Assembly: GCA_965178125.1 (NCBI GenBank)
Contig: OZ237748.1
Location: 1 to 64,000 of the forward strand
From: Bilabrum cf. latius
Lineage: Eukaryota > Bigyra: Bicosoecida > Bigyra > Bicosoecida
Reading direction: 5' to 3'
Length of the DNA stretch: 64,000 nt
Position numbers and translations under genes: made by a program. Below, one piece after another: positions 35,501 to 47,800 of the stretch. The notes beneath the pieces are model-generated. The model was not told where the DNA came from and searched no databases. It worked only from the letters and a program-made list of their open reading frames with translations. Numbering within the stretch: the first letter of the stretch is position 1; the number at the start of each line of letters is the position of its first letter.

Positions 35501-36893
35501 ATTCCGCGAGAGGTTCTACCAGCTGTACTTCATGATGAAGCCGGGCAAGATCACGTGGCAGCTGGTCATCACCGCCCGCAAGTTCTTCATCGCCTTTGTG
35601 TCGCTCGTGGTGCGCACTTCGCCCTCGTACTAGCTGGCCCTGGTGCTGCTCGTGCTCTTCGCGGCCTACGTGCTGCACCTCAACCACTAGCCCTACATGA
35701 CCAGGGCCAACAAGCCCGATATCGTCAAGGAGCACCTGGCCAAGGTGCGTGGCGGAGACAAGGCTCACGTGAGCATCCAGCGCGAGATCGACCTCATCAC
35801 AGAACGCAAGGAGAAGAACAAGGTCGGTAAGCGAACCTCGGGCACCGGGTACATGGTGGCCCGCGAGCAAGAGATGCGGGAGCGCTCAGCGAACGAGTTT
35901 ATCGCCAGCAACTAGATCCTGACCACCATCGTGGACTACAACACGGTGGAGGCGGTGCTGCTGGGGTGCGGCGTGCTCGTGTGCTTGAGCGGGCTCATCT
36001 TCGCCTCGGAGAGGTTCTCGTCCTCGCAGCTGAGGGAGGTGTATAGGGCCGAGTACGACTCTCTGGCCTATGCCGTGCTCCTGATCATCTTCCTGTCGCT
36101 GACCTACTTCATGACCTGCGTGGTACTGGACCTCATGATCTCGCTGGCTCCCGATGCCACCAGGCGGTGCCTGAGCGTTTGCATCTCGGACAAGAAGAAG
36201 GCCATCGCCACCGCTAAGGCGAGCAAGATCCGCGCAGGGGATGGATCAGACCCTGAGAGCGGATTGTCGGACGCCGACAAGCTGCTACAGGCCAACAGGA
36301 AAGCATCCGACCGCAAGAACACCGCCAACCCGTTGCTTGTGACGGGTGGTGTGGTAGAGGGCGAGAGCAAGGCGCAAGCAGCTGCCAGGGCCGCCCGCTC
36401 CCTTGGCCAGGGGGCCATCCAGGACCTGCTGCAGGCCGTGCAGCCCCCAAGCAAGGAGGGTTGGCCGGCTGTGCGCGCGTACATGCAGAGCCTGATCGTG
36501 GCCAACGAGGAGATGAACAAGGAGGCTGAGGAGCGCAACACGGCCATGGCTCGAGAGGCGGCCATGAGCATGGGCGCGGCTGGTTCCAGCATGGGCCAGT
36601 AGGAGGCCCTGGCGTCTTTGAGGAACTTCCGGTCTTCACGCAAAATGCCAGTGGGGTCTTCGGGCAAAGGACAAGGGGCGCAGCGCAAGACCTTTGGCGC
36701 CCTCAGGTCGTCGGGTCTGTCCGCCAGTGGCAGTGGGGGCTCTCGCCGCAAGTCTGTCGCCAAGCTGGCAGAAGTGAAGACCATGGGCAAGAGCGCCAGT
36801 CGAAACAAACTCAAGCTCGCCCCACTGAGCGCCAGTGCCGCTGCTCCTGTCCAAGCCCCGGTGGAGGACAACTCGGGTTCTGATAGCAACTGA
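23523..36893 (+). CDS. Giant surface receptor/channel: signal peptide, Cys-rich, cadherin and IPT/TIG repeats, TRP-like membrane domain
   Basis: Exon 1 (23,523-23,596) encodes the signal peptide MEHHSGVQCVLLILFVC and is followed by small in-phase exons: 23,718-23,853, 23,879-23,942, 24,040-24,068, 24,212-24,304, 24,360-24,468, a doubtful 11-base exon, then one long exon from 24,591. In order follow Cys-rich EGF/ephrin-like modules (CPAGRY, CPAGYYCP), at least eight cadherin-like repeats (LDFE, VNDPP and NEPP motifs, 25.8-29.2 kb), about ten IPT/TIG-like repeats (NFGP and relatives, 29.2-34.3 kb), a Cys-rich linker, and from 34.77 kb a polytopic TRP/receptor-like domain (LHLNHQPYM, YNTVEAVLLG). 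A basic, Ser-rich cytosolic tail ends at TGA. TAG at 24,612, 24,663, 27,843, 27,954, 28,263, 28,494, 29,148, 30,723, 31,506, 32,958, 33,126, 33,906, 33,993, 35,631, 35,688, 35,913 and 36,600 reads through. About 4,200 residues. It is likely an adhesion or mechanosensory protein. Confidence 0.88.
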
Positions 36894-37379
36894 ACCATCC
36901 GGGCTGTCGCGAGCGGGGAGTCAAGGGCATCGGTGGCAGGAAAACCACCATTTCTATATTTTCTTGATTCTGCTGGAGTGCGATATGCCACAGCAGACGC
37001 CCACTAGTCGGAACTTTGTCTGACCGGGGGTAATTGCACGAGCTGGCGCGGCTCAGTCGCAGGATGGAAGCACCAGTCTGGATTCGACGGTTCGAACCAA
37101 CTGCAGTGCACATCTCTGCACAACCTGCGCTGCTCGTGAGTGCTATGCTATGCTTAACTGCTGTCTAAATTCTTCCACCTCGAATCAATGCGGCCTGCGG
37201 GGCCTGCCCCGCGGACTCCAGTCAGAGAGAAGAAAGACGTCATTCTCAATCCGATAATCATCACATCCTTCGAGGTCTCGCACCAGACCCTCGTCGAACG
37301 CTTAAGCTCGGTGGCACTAACCTAGACTTCACTCTGGATGATCCAAAAGCACCTATGCTCCGAAGCACACCCACCCTGC

Positions 37380-37790
37380 GGTGCTCTCGATCCTCAACAC
37401 GATCAAGGAGGGCATGATCATGAAGGCTGTGGAGGCGGTCTTGGCGGCGGAAGAGGGCCGGAAGAGGGCCGCCAACGCCAGCGTCATGGCTGCTGCGAGG
37501 ACAGATCCAAGCGCCCCCTGTCATCCCCCGGCGCACCTGCCCCCAGGTTTGCTGCCAGCCCGGTGATGGCCACGAGCAGGATGGACGCCGCTACTCCAGC
37601 CTGCAGCAGATCAAGCCGGAACCTCGTCCACTGGTCATCCAGCACCTTGAGCAGCAGGTCCAAGCAAGCCCACCGCCGAAGATCAGCCACTGCCCTGTCC
37701 ACGTCAGCGTTGTCCTGTCTTGAATTGGCCCCGTGAGATGGGGAGAGGCATCCGATGAGGACGATGAAACAGAGGAGGAGGAGTTAAGGA
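37380..37790 (-). pseudogene. Fragment of the ABCG-type transporter gene
   Basis: Two pieces of the transporter gene at 41,843-48,598 are present here on the same strand. 37,410-37,455 matches about 42,148-42,196 (shared CATGATCATGAAGGCTGTGG), and 37,515-37,790 matches about 43,559-43,830 (shared CCTTGAGCAGCAGGTCCAAG). About 1.36 kb between them is missing, and the joined piece lacks both nucleotide-binding and most membrane segments. It therefore looks like a deleted duplicate with no independent function. It sits just downstream of the next minus-strand gene and may form part of its 3' flank. The sequence from 36,894 to 37,379 holds no recognised gene. Confidence 0.8.
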
Positions 37791-37804
37791 GGCCGAAGCT
37801 GCAC

Positions 37805-40707
37805 TCACTGCACCAGGGCTGCACGAAGCATGGTGCCTCCAAGCGGTAGAGCTCCAATGTCAATCTTGACGTTGAAGGATCCGTCTCCTAGCCAAGTTAT
37901 GCACGATGGGTCCACTGGAACCCAGCTTGCATCGCGTCTTGCATGCGTTGCAACTGGGTTAGGAGTCCATTGCTCCACCTTTACACCAACGGTGTGACTG
38001 GCACCGAGCACCCGACCCGCACCATGGACTTCGACCAGGACGGTTCGACCATTCCGTTGCACGCTTGCGCCGCTCGAGCCGTAAGTTAGGATTGGCACGA
38101 CCAAGTTTCGCTCCGCACTGCCGCTTCTGCCAGCTGAGGGCACCGTAAAGCAGTTTCCAAGCACCTGCCCCGTGGCCACACGGGGGCTTTCCCCTGAGGC
38201 AACTACGGCCTCGGAGTCAATAAATGAGCAGATGCTATGCGCAGTCGCAAGCTCTCTGCCTTTCATGGCGTCAAATCCAGGTGTCCACGGCGCGTACTGC
38301 TGCTGGTCATGCACAGAGAAATCAATTGCATGGTCATTATCGGGATACGGCGCCATGGGCCACACGCCCATGTATAGGTGTCGGTGGAAGAACTGTAGCG
38401 TTTCAGTAGCATTACCGCAGCACCCAGAGGACCCGCCAGAATAAACCCACAGGATGGCCGGGGATGCTGCTCCCAGCAGTCCCACCGCGTTGATCGCGTG
38501 AAACTCGCTGAAGGTTCCATCGAATGGCTTCATGAGGTCCAGGCGAGACACGCCTGTGTTCAGCAGCATCAGTCGCGGGCCTGCAGGCAGAGACCCCCCA
38601 CTGCATTGTGGGTCGTCGATTGCAGCTCTGATCCGGTCAGCAGTGTGCTGGAAAGAGACCCGCAAGGAGCGCACTGCCCGCCCCTGCACGGTGGACACGC
38701 CGTCGTCGGCATCTAGGTTATACTGATTAGTATGATCGCTACGGTCCACCACGATTCCATTGAAAGGCAGAGTGGAGGCCATGCCACCACCTGAATCAGG
38801 CACAGACAGGTTGCACGCATGCCGCAGCAGCTGGTCCTCGAGGAAATCCTCGTACACAGGCACAGCGGAGTCCAGCACGATCCCACCCTACCAGGTGCCC
38901 TGCAGTTCGCCAATGTGCAGCTTACCATCCCCAGATGCCCAGTTCCAGAGGGGGCCCCCCTGCAGCGAGGTCTCCAGGAAGCGGGATGCATTGCGCCAGT
39001 CGTCCGGGGCGGGCTTAGGGGGATTGGGCGAGGGCGAATACTTCACGTTGAGGCCGAACTCATTGAAGTTGAAATAGGACAGTTGCGTGATAGGCCCACC
39101 CTTTGAGTTGTCGCCCATGGCAGCATAGTACTCTGCGATTTGCCGCCTGCTGACGTTGGCAGGTGCTTGCGTCCCCTCAGGGTCGTTGTACCACTGCTCC
39201 TCGTCTCTCTCTACGGGGGGTAGAAACATGCCCATGTACGGGAAGAACCTCCCGCCAAGGTCCCACCCGACCCTGACCCCCTGATCCTAACCCACGGTGG
39301 CATTCGGCACCGCAAAGTAAGACGAGTACGTCCCCAGCCCGGACGCTCGCTGTGCCGCCTCTTGGCCACCGTGGGGCCTCCAGTATGCAGCATTCGAGGA
39401 ACCTGGTGATACTTCCCAACGAAGAGCGTCCCGTGGATCTGACCTGTGCGGGACGATGTCCCAAGAGAACGAGTAGCTTGCAGCTGGCGCTGAAGAGGAG
39501 CCAACCGGCGGGCATGACAGGCGAGCGGTGCGCTGCCTCAGCACGAATGAGGACGGGGCTAAGCCGGGCGGCGAATCGTCCTGTGGTTCGCGTCCTGGCG
39601 TTGCGCTGGTCAAGAAGTACACATCAAGCGGCTCGTTCGTCGGGTCCAAGTGAATTCCGAGGGCTGCATCGGTCGGGCCTGCCGACGAAGGAGGCAGGGA
39701 TAGCACAGCAATCGGGGCGACTATTCTGTCATGGATGCCATCTTCTGGGACCTCTACACCTAATCGATATTTGTCTGTCCACCAGCCGTCGTGTCCATCC
39801 GACGGGAGCAGCGGGTCTACGTAGAAGCTGCCCTTCGCTCCGTTGGATTCCCTATCCCACGGAGCCCACAGTCTCGGCATGCTTGCATAGTCGTTAGCTA
39901 ATACTGATAGTCCAACATCAATTGGTACGGTAAAGTATGCGCTGCCAGTCTCTGGAGAGCACTCCACAGCAGACACCTCCGATATGACTGTAAATGATTG
40001 GCGGGTGGCGTTCCACTCAATGATATCTTCGACACTAATGCGAGCAGACCCATAACTGAAAGATACATTGAATTCCTTCTGGACCTTGATAGACTTTGAC
40101 CTCGGAGATGCCACGCAAGAAACCGGGTGGACGTCTGAAGCGTTGTCACCGAGCCCGAGCGAGGCACCAAGCCCAAACGACTAGCTGCCGGGATAATCAA
40201 ATGGCTGTCCAATCGTAAAGTTTGCAACTCCAGGTCTGTCCGTCGAAAACTCTGGCGCAAGTACAACTGCTGCGGCAGTAGCTCCACAGTCTGAGGAGCC
40301 GGAGAGCTACAGGCTTCCGTCGGGACTGGACAGCTCCCAAGCAACAACCGACTCTATTAATAATGCCATCGGTAAGGTTGCCAAGCCAAGCATTGCACGT
40401 GCCCGCTGTTTATGTGCAGTGGTAAACCGAACCGCAGATCTATTTGAAAGTACACGTTACTAAGTAGTACTACCCTTTCTCGCAGCGGGCGCCGGAGGGA
40501 ACGTGAACGCTGACGCTCCCCAGGGGGAAATGGGTCCCCAGGGTGGAGCTTAGGTGGTTTAGGCCATTGCAGCTGAAGCGTGAAGTCTGGTAGGTCCCGG
40601 GCCCTCGTTCCAGATGTTTCTTCGTGATAGCGTGCGTTTTTGAGTTGAGTCCACAAAATATCAGATCCCCCTTTCTCGCCCTCTTGAGTTAGGGGCTACT
40701 AGTACCC
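37805..40707 (-). CDS. Probable secreted glycoside-hydrolase-like protein, 5' exons not resolved
   Basis: Minus-strand frame ending at TGA (37,805-37,807). In-frame CTA (TAG) lies at 38,888, 39,287, 40,181, 40,307, 40,696 and 40,699, the last two adjacent (Gln-Gln). A 68-base intron with GT/AG ends and matching phase is likely at 40,406-40,473. Upstream, an acceptor near 40,708 marks the limit of what I can read, so the N-terminus is missing. Segments with enzyme character are WDLGGRFFPYMGMFLPP, LSYFNFNEFG, a GIVVDRSDH motif and HRHLYMGVWPMAPYPDNDH, which resemble the beta-strand ends of TIM-barrel glycosidases with acidic residues. The C-terminal part is beta-rich. A multi-Cys content and Asn-x-Ser/Thr sites fit secretion. 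The family assignment is tentative, and I cannot name catalytic residues. Confidence 0.55.
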
Positions 40708-41842
40708 AAGATGTGCTGAAGTACAGCCACCCGGACCGATGCCAATTTATTTGCTTCAACTCCTAGCCCGCAGACCATGGAGCGCGAGGGCCTGACGTGC
40801 CGTTTTGAGGCACCATGCCGCTGGTCGGGATAGCTGAGTCCGCTGAATATGCCGGATCTCTGCTGGTCCCTTGCTGCACTCTACGAACGATTCCTTCCAC
40901 TCTGAGCGGACTGGCACACGCGGCACCCCCCCCAATGTTCAGATGGACGCGCCGCTGTCCTCCTGCCTACAGTTGTGACGCCTGTGCCCACGCGAGTCGG
41001 TAGAGCGGACGAACTCCTTCCTCCTCTTGCAGGAGTGGCCCTGCGCTGTACAGCGCGCCTGGCATCTGGCGGCAGTGGAGGAGCCACCTGCTGCTTCAAG
41101 ATGCGGTGCAGCGTCTGTGTGGACTCGCGCTCTTGGACTTTCTCTCGCGGCTTTGGCTGGGTCTGACCCGCTGGAGCAGAGGCTTGTTTATAGCTGCTGT
41201 TCTATGCCTGAGACTTGCCGACGTCGGACTCGTCGGCGAACCGGAGACTCCTCTTCGGGGACGTGCTCGAGGACACTGTCGCGGTCACCTCGGCTTGCTT
41301 TCTGGCTTGCACCTGCGTGGGGCTGGCCGCGACTCGCTGCCTGCTGGCCCCTGCTGCGGCAAGGATGCCCCTGAGCCGGCGAGGCCGATGGTTCTCTGCC
41401 CAATCCACATGGTAGAACGCAATGAAGGCACTCGAGGCTCAAGGGGCTTGGGAGGGTGGCATCCGGAATCCGGATGAGAGGATTCAGCTAGAACCGTACA
41501 GATGTGATGGATCAGATGTCAGCTCCAAACTCAACTTTCGTTGTACGCCTCCTGCACTCAGTGTATGTTACGTTGTGCTGCAGGCGTCTCTTTTTCTGCG
41601 CTGGTTGGTGCGCGTGCTCCCAACAAGGTGCCACGATTCCAGCGCCACATCTCCACGGTCCGATCAAGCCGGAACTCTCCGCGCGCTCCGTTTGAAACAG
41701 GCTCAGTCCTCGACTCGGAAGGATACTCTAAATCGTACAGGTTAAAAGTTTGTTATGAGCTCAGCACTTTGTATTTGTCAGTCTTTCCAAACATTAGAAT
41801 CTCAACGGGGGATCCCTGTCGAGATTATTCCAGAAATATACC
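40708..41842. other. Region between two minus-strand genes; probable 5' exons and promoter
   Basis: No frame longer than about 130 codons has protein-like composition on both sides of a splice signal here. The 5' exons of the minus-strand gene at 37.8-40.7 kb must lie in this stretch or be very short. The right end is the 3' flank of the ABC transporter gene. Confidence 0.4.
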
Positions 41843-44800
41843 TCATACCTATGCCTCCGCAGTGCTTACCGCCATCAGCAGAGCCACGCCCCGCACCACG
41901 ACGATGTGCAAGAGCAGCATCCCAGTCGCAAACCCCTCGCTCCCCGCCTCGAAGCCCATCTGCCTCTCTGCCGCCGTGGCCTGGAAATCGAGCGCCGTAG
42001 TGTGCAGCCGCCTGAAGTGGTGCAGCTGCAGCAGCTCGTTGGCCCACCGGCTGGCGCTCAGCACCCCCACGAGAGGGTCCGCCAAGCCTTCCCCAAACAG
42101 CTCTCGCTGCCCACGGAGCGTGGGAAAGAAACCCGCCAGTGCCAGTGTCATGATCATGAAGGCTGTGGAGGCGGTCTTGGCGGCGGAAGAGGGACGAAAG
42201 GTCCACCAGAGCGCCTGTCCCAGCCCGTCCATGTGCAGCAGCAGCAACAACCATACCGTAAAGGTCTCCTGGTACTCGTTCAGCTGACGCTCCTGCATCG
42301 TCACGAACGGGATAGTCGTGGCGACGGCCAGGAGCAGCACCCGCAGGAGCCCGAGAGCCGATTTAGAGCAGTAGTAAGCAGCTGCTGCTCTCTGCCTAGC
42401 AGCTCCCAGCGACCTCATCTCTCTTTGGAACCACCCCAGCTCGCCCTCAAACAGCGCCAACCCGCTGCCCAGCCCCTGGAACTGCACCACCACGAACGCG
42501 AGCAGGATCAAGAATGTCCTCGGCTCTCCCAAGAACTGGTCTGCCCCCGCTGCCACAAAGAGAGCCGTCAGCAGGATTACAGAGGCCATCATGACACCTG
42601 CGGGTACCAGCAGATCCGCCGCGATGTGCCTGGAAGCCTGCATCACTGCCCTCGACATCATGGCTCGGCACAGCGTGCAAGAGTGAACGGGCCTCCTGCG
42701 GGGCAGGTCCCGTAGGTAGGCTGCCTGGGACGGTGTGACGAGCGCGAGGGCTGCAGCGGTACTTGCATCTTGCTCGGCGTGATACTTCTTTGGGTGTGAG
42801 GCCGAATGCGGTGGGAGCCAGGCGACTGGGCCCATGGCGCGGCCGAATGCCGCCACTGCGGCTGCCCTTGGCAGCAGGGGCAGCATGGATGCACGTGAAG
42901 CGTCTGCCACGTTCTTTTGTTTTCTCGCCCTTGCTCTCAACTGCTCCCGATGACCCCCCGCTCTACCACCACTCGTGCTGGCGCCGTCACTGGCCTCATC
43001 ATCGATCAGCTCCTCCTCCTCGTACTCGTCCTCGCACACAGCCCGCAGGCAGCAGCTGCACGCCACCACTGCACACGCCGCCAGGTCAGCCAGCCCCATC
43101 CTCTGCATGAAGGACCGCATGCAGGACCCCGGGCGCGCCAGCTCGATGGGAGAGTAAGGCATGAGCATGACCCACGCCGGTCTGAGCCCTTTGAGCAGCA
43201 GCAGAGACAGGGGCAGGAGAGCGGCAGGCAGCGTGGTGCGCGACTCCTTGTTGAAGTATGTGAAGTCCTGGTTCAAGTCGCGGGTGCCCATGCCAGCCAC
43301 GGTGCCCACTAGAAGCAGCCCCAACAGCTAGACGGCGGTCAGGAGCACGTCCCATTGCCAGGGCAGCCAGGAAGGTGCCAGCAGCAGTACCCTGAAGACA
43401 TCAAGGATGGCAATGAAGACAAAGAGAGGCGTCGACAGATTGCAGTAGAAGACGAGTTGCGTCTGGCTGGGGCAGCAATCAGGGGGTGCCATGGGCTCGG
43501 GCTCGAAGGGTCCTTGCGGTGCCCGTGTCACGTTGGGATACAGAGTCAGATCTAGGCTGCCCCTGTCCTCCCCCGGTGCACCTGCCCCCAGGTTTGCCGC
43601 CAGTCCAATGATGGCCACTAGCAGGATGGACGCCGCTACGCCTGCCTGCAGCAGGTCAAGTCGGAACCTCATCCACTGGTCATCCAGCACCTTGAGCAGC
43701 AGGTCCAAGCAAGCCCACCGCCGAAGATCAGCCACTGCCCTGTCCACGTCAGCGCTGTCCTGTCTTGAAGTGGCCCCGTGATGGGAAGATGCATTCGATG
43801 AGGACGGTGTGACAGAGGAGGAGGAGGAGGCAGACATGCCGCTCATGGTGCGGCCTGGCGTCGTGGCTGGGGCTCCTGCGAAGGTGACCGACCGGCCGCC
43901 TCTGTCCTCAGATGCAGCGTGCTCTACACTCGGCAAGTTAACTGCAGTAGATGTGCCACCGTCATGTGGTTGGCCTTCGCGTCTTGTAGACTTGATGGAC
44001 AGGCCACCGGTGTCCTGCGCATGCATCTGCCCGTTCTTCCGTTCTGCAGATTCTAAATCCATGACCATCGATGCCGCACGGGAGGGCACCCCAGAGGTGC
44101 TAGCTGCCTGCCTTCTCTCCAACGTACGTCGCCTTCTCGCCCCCCGCCTCTTCCGGATGGCAGGTATGCCCAGGCCACTGGCCCAGGGCAGGTTCAGGTT
44201 CGTCCTCCTGCCCATGCCAGCGCTCATTAGGTGAGCGTGCAGCATGCGGCCAGTGGCGCTGGATCGACGAGATGATGAAGAACCAGGAGATACGGATCCA
44301 CTCGTCACACTGCCGCCAGGGCCACGATGGTCTCCAGCGCCTTTAGTGCCCCTCCGCACGGGATGCTCCTGGCCCCCGCCACTGTGCAAAAGCGAAGACG
44401 TTCTGGGCTCCACGGGGGAAGTCACTGCCCGACTCAGCCGCTCCATGTGACCCACTGGCACACCAGCCGTCTCGTCGCCGCCTAGACTACTAGCTGGCAC
44501 CTCTGCAGCGGCGTGTGGTAATGCGAGCGACTGCTGCGCCGATCCAGCACCCTCGCCACTTCCTTCTCGCGAGTGTCGCTGCTCGACACGTGCACTGAGC
44601 ACCTCGAGGGCAGCCAGCAGTCCGAAAGGCCCCTGCACCCCGCGCTGCACCCTCCGGAGGCTGCACCTGCGCTCCTTCGCCACTGCCTGCAGCCCGCGCA
44701 TCATGCGGCGGGATGTGCTGCTCGCGTCATCTGAGCCCTCCGCCAACTTCTGGGCTGCGGTCGACCGCTGCCTGCCTTCTTTTCGCATGTCTTGAGACAG

Positions 44801-47800
44801 CACCCCCCTGCCTCCCCTCCCCCCACTCTAAACCCCGCTCTGCTTCTGCTCCTGCCCCCCCTCATCCTCTTCCTCACCTACCCCCTCCCCATCCAGCATC
44901 GCCCACTCCATCAGCGACTGACCAACACCGTGCATGCTCTGGTGCACCCCTACCCCCGACTCACTGCCCCCCCTGCTGCTCATGTCCTCCGCGCCTGGAC
45001 CGTCCAACGATGGGAACGTAGACCCGGCACCGGCAGCCTGCGCCTGCGCGTTCCATCCGTGCATCTGACCTGCTCTGCCAGTTTGACCACCCTCAGATTC
45101 TCCGCTCCCAGCGGCCCCGATCGAGCCATCTCCCCGATGCACCACCTTGGGCGAAGTGATAGCATCCACCGCCGCGGCCGCTTTAGCCATGGCCACGGTG
45201 TCCAAACACGCCTGCATGTGCCTCAGCCCAAGGTGGCGCTGCAGTCGACTGCACCCGTCGGTCAGCAGGAGCACATAGGCTAGAGACCTGGTGCGCCGTG
45301 GCCCCAGTGCCCTTGAGACGACCTCCGCCAGCTCCCACTCGAGAGCTGCCCTCGATGGATCTCTCCTACTCGCGCGGTCCAGCCGTCTCCTGACTCTCTC
45401 TACCTCCTGGCTGGCCTCCAGGGCGCGGGCCAGCACCTCGGCCCTGACCTGCACCCTTTGCCACGTGTCCGCCCACTCGGCCCCCGTGCGGTGGGGGAAC
45501 AAGCTGCTCGTCGCAGTCCCCGTGGACACGTCCATGTACACGTCCACCCTGCTGCTGCCCTCGGGGAAATCGAAGCCCAAGTTGCTCAGAAAACGCTTCG
45601 TGTCGCTGAACGGGCCGTCGTATACCACCCGGCCCCCGCGTACCAGCAGCACCAGGTGGTCGCACACGTCTGCTATCTCCACCCTGGGCTGGTGCAGCAC
45701 CGCACACACGGTCAGGCCCTCCTTCCTGGCTAGCTTGGCCAGGTACCGCATGACCTGCAGCGACGTGGACGCATCCAGTCCGCTCGTGATCTCGTCGCAG
45801 AAGAGCACCCTGGGTCTGGCCACCAGCTCCACGCCGATGGAGACACGCTTACGCTCGCCGCCGCTGAGCCTCTGCCCCGCGGTGTCTTCCGCACCCACCA
45901 GCGACTCTGCTCTCTGCAGCACCTGCATCCTAAGCAGCGTCGTGTACCCGTGCTTGAGCACGCCTCTGACCCTCTCCTCCTCCATGTGGGCCCCCTGCCT
46001 GAGGCTGGGCCAGCAGGGGCAGCAGCACCAGAGGCAGGACTCCCAGGCGGTACGATCGTCTTGCTCGTTCCCCCCTACTGCCCCGCTGAGGGCAATTGAG
46101 CTGGGCGTGGCCGAGGAAGCCCGGCCCTTGCTCCTCTGGCTCTGCCTCGCCCCTGCTGCTCCTGTATCGAGGTGCTGGGAGGAGGGTCGGTGCAGGGGGG
46201 CAGCGGGTGCTGTGGCTGCCCTTCGCTCAATTGGCTCCGGAGCGGGCCTGCTTGGTGACTGCGGGTCTTGCTCAATAGAGCGGCGGTTCGCACCTTTGGA
46301 GTCATTTTGTGCACTGCTGCCATCGCCGGCGGGGTCTTGCCCTGCATCGCTCGATCCTTTCCTATCTGCGTCATCGGTGTCATCGAGTCCCACCCTCAGG
46401 CCCTGCCCTGCATCGCTCGATCCTTTCCTATCTGCGTCATCAGGGTCATCGAGTCCCACCCTCAGGATACCTGACGTGGCAAGCGCCTCCGCAGGTGTGA
46501 CGTCACTTAGTAGCACGTCGCTTTGAGGCACGAACGCTGACTAGTCCCGGAATGTGGCAGAGTCGCAGTCCTCCCGACCTGCTTTGCCAAGAGCCATGGA
46601 AGCGTCCATCCACCGCCCGTGCACACCCACCACGCCCTCGATGTCCGCGTAGGCCGCGGCACGGCCTGCGAGTGCATTCAGCAGCGTGGTTTTACCCGCT
46701 CCGGACTCTCCCAGGATCAGGGTCACCTTGCCTGCTGGCACCGTGCAGCTCACGTCGCTCAGTATGCGGGCGTTCTTGTTCCCCTTGGCGCTCACAGTGG
46801 CGCCCCTCAGCACGAACCCGATCCCGTCAGGGGCACCCGATGGACCCCTGCCGTGGCGATGGTACCTGCCGGGCTTTCTACTGTGTGTGGAGGGCCTCTT
46901 TCCTGTCCCACTGATCCTGCGGGGTGTTTGCGCAGCAGCAGCACCGGGAGACCCCTGGCCTGCATGTCTCAATATGCCTCTGGATGTGTCCTGCATCTCC
47001 CCTCGATTCTGAGATGCCTGCCTGCTCGGGTCCCCTTGTTGCTACTGGCTCTATCCCTGGCCGTCCGTCTGATCAGTGCCATCGATCTCACCAGCACCTT
47101 TGCTATCGTTCGCGCAATCTGCCGCAAGTGCGCTGGCGCTCGTGCTTGTGCTTGCAGATTTGCCGCCAGCGGAACCATCGCTACTGCTGCTGATGCTACT
47201 TTTACTACGCTCGGAGCCGTTACTATTCTCGTCCGTATAGTCTTCCATCGCCCCGTGCAGCCGCGCGCTGGCTCTTGCTCCTCCTGACGACTTGCCGTCG
47301 CTCCCGTCCACCTCCCCGGCCCTTGCCGCAGCTTCGAGGATTGCATCGTCTTTGTCTTCGTCATCGCGATCGACTTGCTCCTGCTCCCGACCTTCATCCT
47401 GGCCCTGGTCCTGCTCCTGATCGAAACCGTTGGGTGCGTCTCCACGCGCTCTTCTCCCCTGCAGATAGCTCCCACCGCCGCCCGTAGCACTCGTCACACC
47501 GCCTCCTACACGCACCCTCACCGAGTCATACCCAGCGATAGATCCTTGCCCAGAGCCAGTGTCTGCATCGCCGCCCTGACTATCCGCGTCATTCCCACTG
47601 GACCCACCCATTCCGATCGAGCCGGAGCCGGAGGCATCCTCCAATCTTGCACCGGCCCCGGAGCGATCACCTGCAGCCCCGGACTGCCCATCATCATCCT
47701 CGTCCTCCTCCTCCTCTTCACTTCCATCATCTTTTTCACAACCCCCTCGCTCGTCATCTGCTCCCTGCCTCTCCGTCTCCCTCTCCGTCTCCGTCTCCAA

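Noticed and set aside
24681-36893. Reading the giant gene as a string of separate genes or as a pseudogene with many nonsense mutations
   Set aside because: All interruptions are TAG, never TAA or TGA, and domains run across them; random decay would produce all three stops and frameshifts.
40446-40484. A 34-base intron ending at AAATAG in the glycosidase-like gene
   Set aside because: The phases of the flanking exons do not match; the 68-base intron 40,406-40,473 ending at AAACAG keeps phase.
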